Positions 8,234 through 16,687 of a DNA stretch of 64,000 bases are shown in pieces. Origin of the DNA: Bradyrhizobium elkanii USDA 76 (GTDB lineage Bacteria > Pseudomonadota > Alphaproteobacteria > Rhizobiales > Xanthobacteraceae); the NCBI RefSeq assembly GCF_023278185.1, contig NZ_CP066356.1, positions 4,022,001 to 4,086,000 of the forward strand. Reading direction: 5' to 3'. The translations under genes and the position numbers were made by a program. Position 1 is the stretch's first letter; each line of letters starts with the position of its first letter. The notes below the pieces were generated by a model. The model was not told the origin of the DNA and did not search any database. It saw nothing but the letters and a program-made list of their open reading frames with translations.

Positions 8234-9589
8234 ATGTCGATGATCTCGGCGCGCATCGAGCGCCTGCCGTTCGCGCGGTTCCATGTGCACCTGCTGCTGA
8301 TGGGCGGCCTCGGCTATCTGTTCGACGCGATGGATGCCGCGGTGCTGGCGTTCATCCTGCCGGTGCTGCGCACCGCCTGGGGGCTGACCAATGTCGAGAC
8401 CGGCGTGCTCGGCTCTAGCACCTTCGTCGGCTATTTGTTCGGCGCGCTGCTCGCGGGGACGCTGGGTGACCTGATCGGCCGCCGCGCGGTGATGATGTCG
8501 GCGCTCGCGCTCTACAGCGCGGCCTCGCTGGTCAGCGCCGCGGTGGACAGCTGGCCGGCGTTCTTTGCCGCGCGCGTCGTCGCCGGCATGGGCACCGGTG
8601 CGGAGAGCGCGATCATCGCGCCGTACCTCGCGGAGTTCGTGGCGCGGCGCTATCGCGGCGCCTTCACTGGCGCGCTGGCGGGCTTCTTCTCGTTCGGCTT
8701 CGTCGCCGCAGCCTTGCTCGGCTATTTCATCGTGCCCGCCTACGAGAACGGCTGGCGCATCGTGCTCGTCATCACGGCCGTACCTGTCGTGATGCTGCTG
8801 TGGTGGCGGAGGTCGCTGCCGGAATCGCCGCGCTGGCTGGAAAGCCGCGGAAGGGCGAAAGAGGCCGAAGCGGTGCTCGACAGGATCGAGGCCGGCTTCG
8901 CGCGCGAGGGCCGCGCGCTGCCGTCGCCGGTCGCCGAGCCGGCCGCGCCCGCCGCATCGTCGGGAACGCTGCTGAGCAATTTCGCCGCGCTGCTCGCCGG
9001 CCGGCAGGCGCGCATCACCACCATGACGTGGATCATGTGGCTGTCGATCACGTTCAGCTACTATTCCTTCTTCGTCTGGATTCCCGGCCTTTTGGTGCAG
9101 AACGGCATGAGCATTACCAAGAGTTTCGGCTATTCGCTCGCGATGTATTGCGCGCAGGTGCCGGGCTATTTCACCGCCGCCTTCTTCAATGAACGGATCG
9201 GACGGCAGGCGACGATTGCGACCTATATGCTGCTCGGCGGCGCCAGCGCGCTCGGGCTCGCCTTTGCCAAGAGCGATGCGGAGATCATGACGGCCGGCCT
9301 GCTGCTGTCGTTCTTCATGAACGGCACCTATGCGGGCGTCTATGCCTACACGGCCGAAGTGTTTCCGACATCGATCCGGACCACGGGGGCCGGGCTCGCA
9401 TCCGCGATCGGCCGCATCGGCGCGATCGTGGCGCCGATCCTGGTCGGCTACCTCTATCCGAATTTCGGCTTTGCCGGCGTGTTCGGCGTCACCACGTCGG
9501 TGCTCCTGATCGGCGCGCTGACCGTCGTGCTGATGGGCGTGCCGACGCGCGGCCGGTCGCTGGAAGACATCGCAAGCAAGGCTGCGTGA
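8234..9589 (+). CDS. MFS transporter, sugar/aromatic-acid porter type
   Basis: The 451-aa protein has 12 predicted helices. It carries the MFS motif A after helix 2 (GTLGDLIGRRAVM), the motif YLAEFVARRYRGAF and the loop PESPRWLESRGRAKEAEAVL, as in sugar and AAHS-type aromatic acid symporters. A second gating motif, FNERIGRQAT, follows helix 8. ATG 8234 is preceded by an AGGGGGG stretch; an in-frame ATG lies 6 bp later. It is 22 bp upstream of the amidohydrolase and probably co-transcribed. It likely imports the compound that the amidohydrolase cleaves. Confidence 0.87.
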   Translation: MSMISARIERLPFARFHVHLLLMGGLGYLFDAMDAAVLAFILPVLRTAWGLTNVETGVLGSSTFVGYLFGALLAGTLGDLIGRRAVMMSALALYSAASLVSAAVDSWPAFFAARVVAGMGTGAESAIIAPYLAEFVARRYRGAFTGALAGFFSFGFVAAALLGYFIVPAYENGWRIVLVITAVPVVMLLWWRRSLPESPRWLESRGRAKEAEAVLDRIEAGFAREGRALPSPVAEPAAPAASSGTLLSNFAALLAGRQARITTMTWIMWLSITFSYYSFFVWIPGLLVQNGMSITKSFGYSLAMYCAQVPGYFTAAFFNERIGRQATIATYMLLGGASALGLAFAKSDAEIMTAGLLLSFFMNGTYAGVYAYTAEVFPTSIRTTGAGLASAIGRIGAIVAPILVGYLYPNFGFAGVFGVTTSVLLIGALTVVLMGVPTRGRSLEDIASKAA

Positions 9590-9611
9590 TCACGCAGGCC
9601 GGGAGACGATC

Positions 9612-10856
9612 ATGTCCACTATCCTCTTCAAGAATGCCGCGCTGCTCGATCCGCTGCGGTCCGATCTGCTCGAAGGCCACCACGTGCTGGTCGAGGATCG
9701 CCTGATCAAGGAGGTGTCGGACAGGCCGATCGAGGCTTCCGCCGATCGGGTCATCGACCTCAAGGGCAAGACCCTGATGCCCGGCCTGATCGACCTGCAT
9801 GTGCATGCGGTTGCCGTCGAGCTCGATTTGTCGCAGCAGGCGCGGATGGCCAACGTGCTGGTGACGCTGCGGTCGACCATGCTGCTGCGTGGCATGCTGA
9901 AGCGCGGCTTCACCACCGTCCGCGATGCCGGCGGCGCCGGCTATGCGCTGAAGCAGGCGATCGACACCGGTCTCACCGACGGTCCCAGGCTGTTCGTCTC
10001 CGGCCGCGCGCTCAGCCAGACCGGCGGTCACGGCGACGGGCGGGCCCGCTCGGACTATCTGGCCGACCCGACCTGCTCCTGCTGCGTGCGGGTCGGCGCG
10101 ATCGCGCGCGTCGTCGACGGCGTCGAAGCGGTGCGCAAGGCGGTGCGCGAGGAGCTGCAGATGGGCGCCGACCAGATCAAGATCATGGCGTCCGGCGGCG
10201 TCGCGTCGCCGACCGATCCGATCGGCGCCTACGGCTATTCCGAGGACGAGATCCGCGCCATCGTCGCCGAGGCGAGGGCGCGGCACACCTATGTGCTGGC
10301 GCACGCCTACACCGCGGAGGCGATCGAGCGGGCAATACGCTGCGGCGTGCGCACCATCGAGCACGGCAATCTGATCGATCTGCCGACCGCGCGCCTGATG
10401 GCCGAGCAGGGCGCTTATGTGGTGCCGACGCTGGTCACCTATGAGGCGCTGGCCAATGAGGGCGCGAAATACGGCCTGCCGGCGGCGAGCGTCGCCAAGA
10501 TCGCCGACGTGCGCGATGCCGGCCTGCGCTCGCTTGCGATCTATCGCGAGGCCGGCGTGAAAATGGGGTTCGGCACCGACCTGCTCGGGCCGTCGCAGCG
10601 GCTGCAAAGCGACGAATTCCGGATCCGCGCCGAGCTGCTCGGCCCTCAGGCGGTGATCGCCAGCGCGACCATCATCGGTGCCGAGGTGCTCGGCATGGAA
10701 GGCAAGCTCGGCCGCATCGCGCCGGAGGCCTTCGCCGATCTCTTGGTGGTCGAGGGCAACCCGCTGCGCGACGTGACGTGCCTGCTCGGCCAGGGCGAGC
10801 ACATCCCGCTGGTGATGAAGGCCGGCAAGGCCGAGGTCGACCGGCTGGGCGGGTAG
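9612..10856 (+). CDS. Metal-dependent amidohydrolase (imidazolonepropionase / Xaa-Pro dipeptidase-like)
   Basis: The 414-aa TIM-barrel amidohydrolase shows all metal ligands in order: GLIDLHVHA (HxH, about residue 61-63), QIKIMASGG (bridging lysine, ~190), VLAHAYTAEA (His, ~229), TIEHGN (His, ~249) and GFGTDLLG (Asp, ~320). This arrangement is typical of subtype I binuclear enzymes including Xaa-Pro dipeptidases, ochratoxin amidases and imidazolonepropionases. Cytoplasmic, no signal peptide. It follows the MFS gene closely under apparent LysR control, suggesting cleavage of an imported amide, dipeptide-like or carbamate-like compound. Confidence 0.87.
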   Translation: MSTILFKNAALLDPLRSDLLEGHHVLVEDRLIKEVSDRPIEASADRVIDLKGKTLMPGLIDLHVHAVAVELDLSQQARMANVLVTLRSTMLLRGMLKRGFTTVRDAGGAGYALKQAIDTGLTDGPRLFVSGRALSQTGGHGDGRARSDYLADPTCSCCVRVGAIARVVDGVEAVRKAVREELQMGADQIKIMASGGVASPTDPIGAYGYSEDEIRAIVAEARARHTYVLAHAYTAEAIERAIRCGVRTIEHGNLIDLPTARLMAEQGAYVVPTLVTYEALANEGAKYGLPAASVAKIADVRDAGLRSLAIYREAGVKMGFGTDLLGPSQRLQSDEFRIRAELLGPQAVIASATIIGAEVLGMEGKLGRIAPEAFADLLVVEGNPLRDVTCLLGQGEHIPLVMKAGKAEVDRLGG

Positions 10857-11047
10857 GGTGCGCTAACCTGCCGCCGAAGGGGGGCACGGCCAAAATATCG
10901 AAAACAACCCCATGCAAAGGAGCCGGCGGCTGCCGGCGAACACGGCAGCTTGACTCGTCGGGCAACTCAGCGGCATTATTCCATTATTCAGAAATCATGC
11001 AGCTTCGTTCGTCTCGCCCCCGCACGCGGGGCGTGGTGAAGCGTCCT

Positions 11048-11248
11048 TCACCACACCACGCGGAGGCCGGCGGTGCCCTTGTAGCTGTGGTTGTCGCCGG
11101 CATCCTGCAGGCTGGCGCGGTAGGTGGCTTCGCCGAACACGGTGTAGCGGCCGCCCGCCCAGCTGTAGCTGCCGCCGCCGCCGATCGAGCCCCAGAGCCG
11201 GTCGCTGGCGCGGGCAGGCCGGCATGGCACGCCCTGACCAGCCGGCAC
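11048..11248 (-). pseudogene. Remnant of an autotransporter beta-barrel C-terminus
   Basis: The minus frame ending at 11048 reads DRLWGSIGGGGSYSWAGGRY, then TVFGEATYRASLQDAGD, then KGTAGLRVVW. This alternates polar and aromatic residues and ends in an aromatic residue, as the last beta-strands of autotransporter barrels do. Only about 55 residues are barrel-like. Upstream there is no matching barrel or passenger, and the frame is interrupted towards 11250-11310, where the adenylate cyclase leader begins. It is best read as the 3' scar of a lost outer-membrane gene. The preceding 190 bases (10857-11047) hold nothing recognisable. Confidence 0.5.
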
Positions 11249-11340
11249 GCCCGATCACAATACCGCTGGCAGCGTTGACGTTGCCGGGCGGAAGCACGAC
11301 ATATCGCGTGCCGATCCCACCCGCCGCTCCGGAGCAAGCC

Positions 11341-12531
11341 ATGAACGCCCCCAACATCGAGTCCGTCACGCCGCAATCGGGCGACGACGTGGTGGCCTGG
11401 CTGACCAACGAGACCCGCGACGAGCGCTTCATCGACAATATCTTCGCCGAGCTGTGCGTCCGGCTCCAGCAAACGGGTATCCCCCTCAAGCGGGCGACGA
11501 TGAATCTCCTGATCCAGCATCCGCAATGGCTCGGCGCCCGGATCATCTGGGGCGACGGCAAGCGCGAGGCCGAGATCACGCGGGTCGACTACGAGGTCAG
11601 GGAGCGCTCGGAATATATCGGTAGCCCGGTCTACGAAATCCACCAGGGCGCCGGCGAGGTACGCGAGCGGCTCGAACGGGCGCCTGGCCGCACGCATGCG
11701 CTCTTTGACGAGATGCGCGCGCAAGGCCTGACCGACTATGTGGCGTGGCCGCTGCTGCATACGCTCGGCAAGCGGCATGTCGTGACATTCGCGACCGACC
11801 GGTCCGGCGGTTTCGATGACGCTGACATCGCCGAGCTGCGCAAGGTGCTGCCGGTGCTGGCGCTGGTCAGCGAAATCCGGATGAAGAACCGCCTGGCGCG
11901 GACGCTGCTCGAGACCTATGTCGGCACCCATGCCGGCGAGATGATCCTGGCGGGTGCGACGAGGCGGGGCAGCGGCACCACGGTCCGCGCCGCGATCATG
12001 ATCTGCGACCTCAGGGACTTCACGCGGATCTCGGATTCCTGGCCGCGCGACGACGTCATCGATCTCCTCAACGACTATTTCGACGCGATGTCGGAGCCGA
12101 TCGCGCGGCACGGCGGGGAAATCCTGAAATTCATCGGCGACGGTCTGCTTGCGATTTTCCCGCTCAGCGATCCCAGGGCCTGCGCCAACCTGCTGCATGC
12201 GGTGTCCGAGGCGCGGCAGGCGATGGCGGCGCTGAGCGAAAAGAACAGCATGATGGGCCGCGCGCCGATGAATTACGGCATCGGCGTCCATGTCGGCGAC
12301 GTCATGTACGGCAATATCGGATCGCGCAGCCGGCTCGACTTCACGGTGATCGGCCCCGCGGTGAACATGGCCTCGCGGCTCGAGGCTCTGACCAAGCAAT
12401 TGGGACGAAACGTGCTGCTGTCGCGCGCCTTCGCCGATCTGGTCTCGCACGATTTCGCGCTCGAGCATGTCGGCGAGCATTCGGTGCGCGGTTTCAGCGA
12501 GCCGATCGAGCTGTTTGCATATCGCGGCTGA
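11341..12531 (+). CDS. Class III adenylate cyclase with N-terminal sensory domain
   Basis: The C-terminal cyclase homology domain (about residues 215-396) holds every catalytic feature: metal aspartates in MICDLRDFT and FIGDG, the adenine-selecting Lys in LKFIGDG and Asp in LDFTVIG, and transition-state Asn and Arg in VNMASRLE. It should therefore be an active adenylate cyclase rather than a guanylate cyclase. The first ~200 residues form a GAF/PAS-like region ending in an amphipathic linker (RMKNRLARTLLETYVG). GGAG near 11330 supports ATG 11341; an in-frame start at 11224 would run into the autotransporter remnant. Product: cytosolic cAMP synthesis. Confidence 0.88.
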   Translation: MNAPNIESVTPQSGDDVVAWLTNETRDERFIDNIFAELCVRLQQTGIPLKRATMNLLIQHPQWLGARIIWGDGKREAEITRVDYEVRERSEYIGSPVYEIHQGAGEVRERLERAPGRTHALFDEMRAQGLTDYVAWPLLHTLGKRHVVTFATDRSGGFDDADIAELRKVLPVLALVSEIRMKNRLARTLLETYVGTHAGEMILAGATRRGSGTTVRAAIMICDLRDFTRISDSWPRDDVIDLLNDYFDAMSEPIARHGGEILKFIGDGLLAIFPLSDPRACANLLHAVSEARQAMAALSEKNSMMGRAPMNYGIGVHVGDVMYGNIGSRSRLDFTVIGPAVNMASRLEALTKQLGRNVLLSRAFADLVSHDFALEHVGEHSVRGFSEPIELFAYRG

Positions 12532-12610
12532 GGCTCGTTTGGCCGAAAGCGGCGTGACGTGCGGCGCACGCACCGGCCGAGATGGCCCGATCTCCAGAAG
12601 GCTCCTGCCG

Positions 12611-12811
12611 CTAAGGAGATTGGCCGGAGAGCCTCAGCGTCGGTGCGCGCAGCAATTGCTGCTCGGCATAGTTGGCCAGACGATCGTACTCTTCGGCGAT
12701 CTTCAGAAGGTTCGCGCGTGAGTTTTGGTATCTGAACAACTCCGCCTTGGCACGTGTCCTGGCGGCTCGGTCTCGCCAATAGGCGGGGTTGGTCATGACG
12801 TTCTCGATCAT
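12611..12811 (-). CDS. Small conserved hypothetical protein (Bradyrhizobium-type, YWRxRAxxxRAKAE)
   Basis: A 66-aa protein beginning MIENVMTNPAYWRDRAARTRAKAELF, followed by an all-helical stretch ending in IAEEYDRLANYAEQQ. This layout (Trp-Arg start, heptad-like helix, 'IAxxYDxLAxxAE') recurs in many small orphan proteins of Bradyrhizobium-type genomes; function unknown. ATG 12811 is chosen because GGGGGGAGG lies just upstream; a longer frame to 12907 lacks a site. A decayed relative lies at 14482-14565. Confidence 0.65.
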   Translation of the reverse strand: MIENVMTNPAYWRDRAARTRAKAELFRYQNSRANLLKIAEEYDRLANYAEQQLLRAPTLRLSGQSP

Positions 12812-13015
12812 GGCGCCTCCCCCCTTTTCTCGGGGACTGCCCATAGACCAACGTCGCCGCGACAAGTCCGCTCCCCGAGGAACCCCGGAACTTCGTTCAC
12901 GCATCAAGAGTCACTGAAACATTCCGTTTGTTCCAGGCGAAGTTTATTTAACCTGGATTCACGCGCGTTATCTTCCGGAACGCCGGATCGCGCGAATCAT
13001 TCGGGCACTGGGAAT
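12812..13015. other. Intergenic region, no gene seen
   Basis: About 200 bases, relatively A/T-rich around 12910-12960. It holds the start region of the small 66-aa gene on the left and the end of the ClC gene on the right. No clear terminator hairpin or RNA gene was found. Confidence 0.4.
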
Positions 13016-14329
13016 TCAGATCGAGGTGATCTGCTGCGCCGGCGCAGCGCGCTCGACGAAGCCCTTGGCGAGGGCGTGATAGACGCCTTCCTTGCAGATC
13101 AGGCGCGAGCTCGCGTGCGCAATCAGGGCCGCGGCCATCAAGGGCACGACCATCGCGTGATTGTCGGTCATCTCGGTGACGATCACGAAGGCGGTGATCG
13201 GTGCCTGAACCACGCCGGCGAAATAGGAGACCATGCCGAGCAGCATGATGGCCGGCAGCGGCGCGCCGTGAAACAGCGGCGCGATGTTGGAGCCGAGCCC
13301 GGCACCGACCGCGAGCGAGGGCGCGAAGATACCGCCCGGCATGCCGCTGATCGAGGCGAACGTGGTCGCCAGGAATTTCCAGACGCTGAAGCTCGCCGGC
13401 AATTGTGCTCCGGCTTCGAGCGCGGATTTGACCTGCTGATATCCCGTGCCATAGATCGCGCCGTCGGACGCAATCCCGCAAATCGCGGCCGCAAATCCGC
13501 AGATTGCGGCAAAGCCGGTTGGATAATTCTTGATCGCGCGTCCGGCCGGATTGGCAAATCCGCGTGCCATTGCGATCAGGATGCGACTGAACAGGCCGCC
13601 CGCAAGACCTCCGGCAACGCCGCAGAGCGGGACCGCGAGCCAGTCGGTGCCGTTGCGCAGGGCCGTCGCGCTGGTGCCGAAATACGTGTAGTTGCCCATC
13701 AGCGCGAGCGAGGTCAGGCCGGCAGCGATCACCGCGCCGATGATCAGGCTGCTGGTTCTCGTCTCGAAGGCTCGGCTCATTTCCTCGATGCCGAACACGA
13801 TCCCGGCCAGCGGGGTGTTGAAGGCGGCCGCAACACCTGCGGCCGCGCCGGCAAGGATCAGGCCGGGTTGGCGCCGCGGCGAGAAGCGGCCGAGCGCAAA
13901 CATGATCGAGGCGCCGATCTGCACCGTCGGTCCCTCGCGCCCGACCGACGCGCCACACAACAGGCCGAACAGGGTCAGCAGGATCTTGCCGGCCGCAACG
14001 CGCAGCGAAACCAGGCTTTCGCGCGCGGTCTGGTCGGTCAGATGACGTGCAGCGATCGCCTGCGGGATCCCACTGCCTTGCGCGTTCTGAAAGAAGCGGT
14101 TGGTCAGAAACACCGACAGCGCGAACCCGGCCGGCGTCAGCATCAGCGAGGCATATTGGAAATGGGATACCACTGCGCCAAATGCGATCTGCGCCAGATC
14201 CGCGAGTTGTGCGAGGGCGACGGCCGCCGCACCGACCGCAATGCCGCCCAGCAAGAACAGGGCCCGGCGCTGCCAGCGCGCGGAGACCAGTCTGAACAGC
14301 CGCCTCTGGCGGTTGGAGGGGAAAGTCAT
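13016..14329 (-). CDS. ClC-family chloride channel / H+:Cl- antiporter
   Basis: The 437-aa membrane protein has the three ClC anion-selectivity signatures in order: GSGIPQ (about 85), GREGPT (about 128, with the external gating glutamate) and GGIFAPSL (about 313). The inner glutamate that passes protons in EcClC appears to be kept in GIVFGIEEM, pointing to an antiporter rather than a channel. There is no C-terminal CBS domain. Such proteins help with acid stress and chloride balance. It appears monocistronic. Confidence 0.9.
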   Translation of the reverse strand: MTFPSNRQRRLFRLVSARWQRRALFLLGGIAVGAAAVALAQLADLAQIAFGAVVSHFQYASLMLTPAGFALSVFLTNRFFQNAQGSGIPQAIAARHLTDQTARESLVSLRVAAGKILLTLFGLLCGASVGREGPTVQIGASIMFALGRFSPRRQPGLILAGAAAGVAAAFNTPLAGIVFGIEEMSRAFETRTSSLIIGAVIAAGLTSLALMGNYTYFGTSATALRNGTDWLAVPLCGVAGGLAGGLFSRILIAMARGFANPAGRAIKNYPTGFAAICGFAAAICGIASDGAIYGTGYQQVKSALEAGAQLPASFSVWKFLATTFASISGMPGGIFAPSLAVGAGLGSNIAPLFHGAPLPAIMLLGMVSYFAGVVQAPITAFVIVTEMTDNHAMVVPLMAAALIAHASSRLICKEGVYHALAKGFVERAAPAQQITSI

Positions 14330-14481
14330 TCTGACGAATTCTTAGCTCATGTCGTGGTCCGATACGAAGCGGATCACGTCATTCCTAGCACGCGTCGGCG
14401 GTATGCGAAGCTCAAGAAATCAGCACGGTGTGCCGGCGAAGCCGCCAAACTCCAGGGCCGAAATCCGTACCGCCTGAGGCC

Positions 14482-14565
14482 TCAATCTTCGGCGATCTCC
14501 GGGAGGCTCACGCGTGAGTTTTGGTGTCCGAACGACTCCGCTTTGGCGCGTTCTTTCCCTGCGGT
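14482..14565 (-). pseudogene. Decayed relative of the 66-aa small protein
   Basis: In one minus frame this reads KERAKAESFGHQNSRVSLPEIAED and then a stop. It aligns with ARTRAKAELFRYQNSRANLLKIAEEYD of the intact gene at 12611-12811 but lacks the N- and C-terminal parts. It lies just beyond the start of the ClC gene, so the two related sequences flank that gene. Confidence 0.55.
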
Positions 14566-14663
14566 GACGCATGATTGAGGGACGCGGAAAAACTGGCACA
14601 AACTGCACTTTGCGCGGCTTCCGCCGCGGCGTATTTTGAGCGTCCCATTGAAGGGCGCGTGTC

Positions 14664-14747
14664 ATGTCCGAAGTGATTGTTCGAGCGGGCATCGTCGTGT
14701 TGGGACTGTGCCCAATCGCAATGGTTGCCGTTGCTCTGTTCATTTGA
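14664..14747 (+). CDS. 27-aa small membrane protein
   Basis: A short ORF of 27 codons starts with ATG 14664 after AAGGG (14651-14655). It encodes MSEVIVRAGIVVLGLCPIAMVAVALFI, seen here as two blocks: a short polar start (SEVIVRAG) and a hydrophobic helix to the end. The single membrane-spanning segment, the good start context and the terminators just downstream (14847, 14949) suggest a real small inner-membrane protein. Similar peptides occur in Bradyrhizobium-type genomes. Function unknown. Confidence 0.5.
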   Translation: MSEVIVRAGIVVLGLCPIAMVAVALFI

Positions 14748-14846
14748 TGGACGCTCACCTGGCCCGACCCGCGCTACCCGGGCCGGTAGATGGCCCCAGC
14801 GCCTGCCCTCCCAGGCCCCCATAGGTTGCTGGGGCCGCTCAACAAG

Positions 14847-14872
14847 GAGGCCGCCGGTTGGCGGCCTCATTC
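14847..14872 (+). terminator. Intrinsic terminator-like hairpin
   Basis: A 9-bp perfect stem GAGGCCGCC (14847-14855) and GGCGGCCTC (14860-14868) with a GGTT loop, followed by ATTCT. It lies about 100 bp after the 27-aa ORF. Confidence 0.5.
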
Positions 14873-14948
14873 TGCCTGATACTGAGATGGGTAAGGCAAA
14901 TTCACCGGGATTGATGCCGCCCAAATGACACGGGCACTGAATCGAAAA

Positions 14949-14973
14949 GGGCCGTCGCATCGGCGGCCCCTTT
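14949..14973 (+). terminator. Second terminator-like hairpin
   Basis: GGGCCGTCG (14949-14957) pairs with CGGCGGCCC (14961-14969) with one G-T wobble and a 3-nt loop, then CTTT. Two consecutive hairpins here may insulate the small membrane gene; the intervening and following bases (to 15179) hold no gene I can support. Confidence 0.45.
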
Positions 14974-15179
14974 CTGCCGGTCACAATAGGTCTGTAAAAA
15001 CTCAGTCGTGAAAAATGCTCTGCAAAGAACGGTAACGCCGGCAGGATTGGTATTACGACCGTCCTATCTTTCCAGAAATCCGGATCAGTACGGTGTTCCT
15101 GCGGTGGAACTGGTGGTCTGCGCGAGAGCCGAAAGAAAACCCTGCGCGCGCTGCGATGCGGGCGCGGTCGATCGTGCGC

Positions 15180-15590
15180 CTATCTCCGGCGCCGCTGCTT
15201 TCTCGGAAACAGCCGGTCGCGGATGTAGCGGGAGGTCGGCGTCAGGCGAAGGCCGCGCGGCTTCTGCCAGGCGGCGCGGTCGATCTCCTTCTTGTCGCCG
15301 ATCGCCAGTCGGCCCTTGGCGTTCTTGGCGATGAAGATCGCGTCGCTCATCCTGCGGCCCGAACGCTTGTTCCTGGCCGTCACTTCCTTCCACAGGCTGA
15401 GCCTGCCGAGCTTGAGCTTCGGCAACTCCTCCTTGATTTCGCGCTTGAGGCAGTCCTTCCCTGTCTCGCGCGCGCGCCTGCGCCCGCCGGGGAACATCCA
15501 CAGCCCGTCGGATCGGCGTCTAACCAGAAGAACCTTGCCGCGCTTCGCGGCTACCAGCTTGGAGGACTTGGGCAGTGAAGACTTGGGCAT
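15180..15590 (-). CDS. NUDIX hydrolase
   Basis: The Nudix box is intact (GRRRARETGKDCLKREIKEEL, matching G-x5-E-x7-REUxEE). The protein opens with KLVAAKRGKVLLVRRRSDGLWMFPGG, the normal beta-strand lead-in. Nudix enzymes hydrolyse nucleoside diphosphates linked to another group; substrate not predictable. A very basic C-terminus (FPRKQRRRR) is unusual. The frame stays open to a GTG at 15761, but ATG 15590 (136 aa) is preferred because a perfect operator-like palindrome (15628-15653) lies just upstream and the extra residues are non-conserved in character. Neither start has a strong Shine-Dalgarno. Confidence 0.75.
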   Translation of the reverse strand: MPKSSLPKSSKLVAAKRGKVLLVRRRSDGLWMFPGGRRRARETGKDCLKREIKEELPKLKLGRLSLWKEVTARNKRSGRRMSDAIFIAKNAKGRLAIGDKKEIDRAAWQKPRGLRLTPTSRYIRDRLFPRKQRRRR

Positions 15591-15627
15591 CTGCTGCGCA
15601 ATGATCGAAAGAGAATCGACCCATTTT

Positions 15628-15653
15628 AACTTGTCTATTTGTGTAGACAAGTT
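15628..15653. promoter_or_regulatory. Perfect operator-like palindrome upstream of the NUDIX gene
   Basis: AACTTGTCTA (15628-15637) and TAGACAAGTT (15644-15653) are perfect 10-bp inverted arms separated by TTTGTG. This form (TTGTCTA-N6-TAGACAA) looks like a dimeric repressor site, for example GntR or ROK type. It sits 38 bp before the chosen NUDIX start. Confidence 0.55.
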
Positions 15654-15912
15654 CGAAGCCGCATTGTTCCACAGTCGTGTGTCGGCTGTTTGTCTTTGAC
15701 GGCTGCGATCTTTGCTGCGCGCGGTCGGCCGTGGCTTCCTGATCTCGCTTGTATCCGGCACCTCACATTGAATTCGTGAAAGCTGTTACGGCCGGTGACC
15801 TGAACTCAGCCGGTTGCGTCGTGATGACGATACCCATGACGGCCGGCTTTCACTGCTTGACTCAATGTTCTTGTTTTGTTCTAATTGCCTCCACCGGGAA
15901 TTGGAGGACGTC

Positions 15913-16209
15913 ATGGACAACCGCATCAGCGAAATTCGCAGGCAGATCAGGGCGCTGCGCGTCAGCATGCTCGAGGCCGAAGCCATCATGCGCCAGCAGA
16001 TCAACCGCGATGAGGACTGCGCCTTCGTCGCCGGGGACCTCTTGAAGATGCGGCTGGTCATGAGCCGCCTGGTCGAGGAGCGGGAGGTCCTGGGCGACCG
16101 CGATCCGATCATCGTGCATGCGGGCGTTGCACCGCGCCGTCGCGCCGCGACGCCGGCCTTCATTCGCCCGGCGAAGCGAGAGCTGGCCGTCGGCGAAGCG
16201 CGTGCATGA
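15913..16209 (+). CDS. Small coiled-coil hypothetical protein
   Basis: A 98-aa protein: an N-terminal amphipathic helix (DNRISEIRRQIRALRVSMLEAEAIMRQ), a second helix (LLKMRLVMSRLVEEREVLG), then a basic Arg/Ala-rich tail. No enzyme motif or membrane segment. GGAGG at 15903-15907 fits ATG 15913. Known only as a conserved-hypothetical type in Bradyrhizobium-like genomes, to my recognition; it may be cotranscribed with the next small gene 60 bp on. Confidence 0.65.
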   Translation: MDNRISEIRRQIRALRVSMLEAEAIMRQQINRDEDCAFVAGDLLKMRLVMSRLVEEREVLGDRDPIIVHAGVAPRRRAATPAFIRPAKRELAVGEARA

Positions 16210-16269
16210 CGGCGCTTGGAATGCGGCGGCTGTACGCCGAGCTGCAAGACGTGATGTGTCGGAGGAAAG

Positions 16270-16497
16270 ATGAGAGAGCCGCTTCGGTATTTCCACGACA
16301 GCGATGATCACGCGCCCTGGATCAAGGCGCTGGCCGAGGTCCGGCACATGGCGACGCGGGAAGGCTGGTGCTTTCACCACGTGCAGGCGATCATCGTGGC
16401 GATTGACCAGTATGCCGAGGCCGCGCTCGGCAACCGCGAGTTCTTCCTCAACCGGCCGCAGACCGTCGGCCCGGTGAGGCGAGGCGACGTGCCCTAG
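16270..16497 (+). CDS. Small conserved hypothetical protein
   Basis: A 75-aa protein with REPLRYFHDSDDHAPWIKALAEVR at its start and a helix around HHVQAIIVAIDQYAEAALGNREFFLN. The strong GGAGGAAAG site just before ATG 16270 makes translation likely. No domain is recognised. Its position 60 bp after another small gene on the same strand suggests a two-gene unit; the inverted repeat right after its stop may terminate it. Confidence 0.65.
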   Translation: MREPLRYFHDSDDHAPWIKALAEVRHMATREGWCFHHVQAIIVAIDQYAEAALGNREFFLNRPQTVGPVRRGDVP

Positions 16498-16600
16498 AGC
16501 GTTTTCCAGCGAAGTGGATACCGGTTCGCGTCAAGAAAACGCGTCAAGACAAAAATCCAGAGCCCGTTCCGATTCAATCGGAACGGAAAAGGCTCTAACA
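16496..16600. repeat. Bradyrhizobium-type intergenic repeat with perfect palindrome
   Basis: The block runs from AGAGCGTTTTCCAGCGAAGT to GGCTCTAACACGC, a layout I recognise from dispersed repeats in Bradyrhizobium and relatives. Its core is an 11-bp perfect palindrome (16564-16574 and 16576-16586) nested in outer AGAGCC/GGCTCT arms. It lies between convergent small genes and may act as a bidirectional terminator. Confidence 0.6.
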
Positions 16601-16687
16601 CGCTGATCGGCAGGCATACGCGTTCGGCGCCGCGGCAGCTCAACGCGCTGTCCTCGGCGGCGAAAGACCTTTCCCGGGAAATGCCGG

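Noticed and set aside
10984..12573. 529-codon minus-strand frame opposite the adenylate cyclase
   Set aside because: Shadow of the cyclase gene, whose catalytic motifs are complete on the plus strand.
12725..14578. 617-codon plus-strand frame opposite the ClC gene
   Set aside because: The ClC signature motifs fix the minus strand as coding; the plus frame is a composition artefact.
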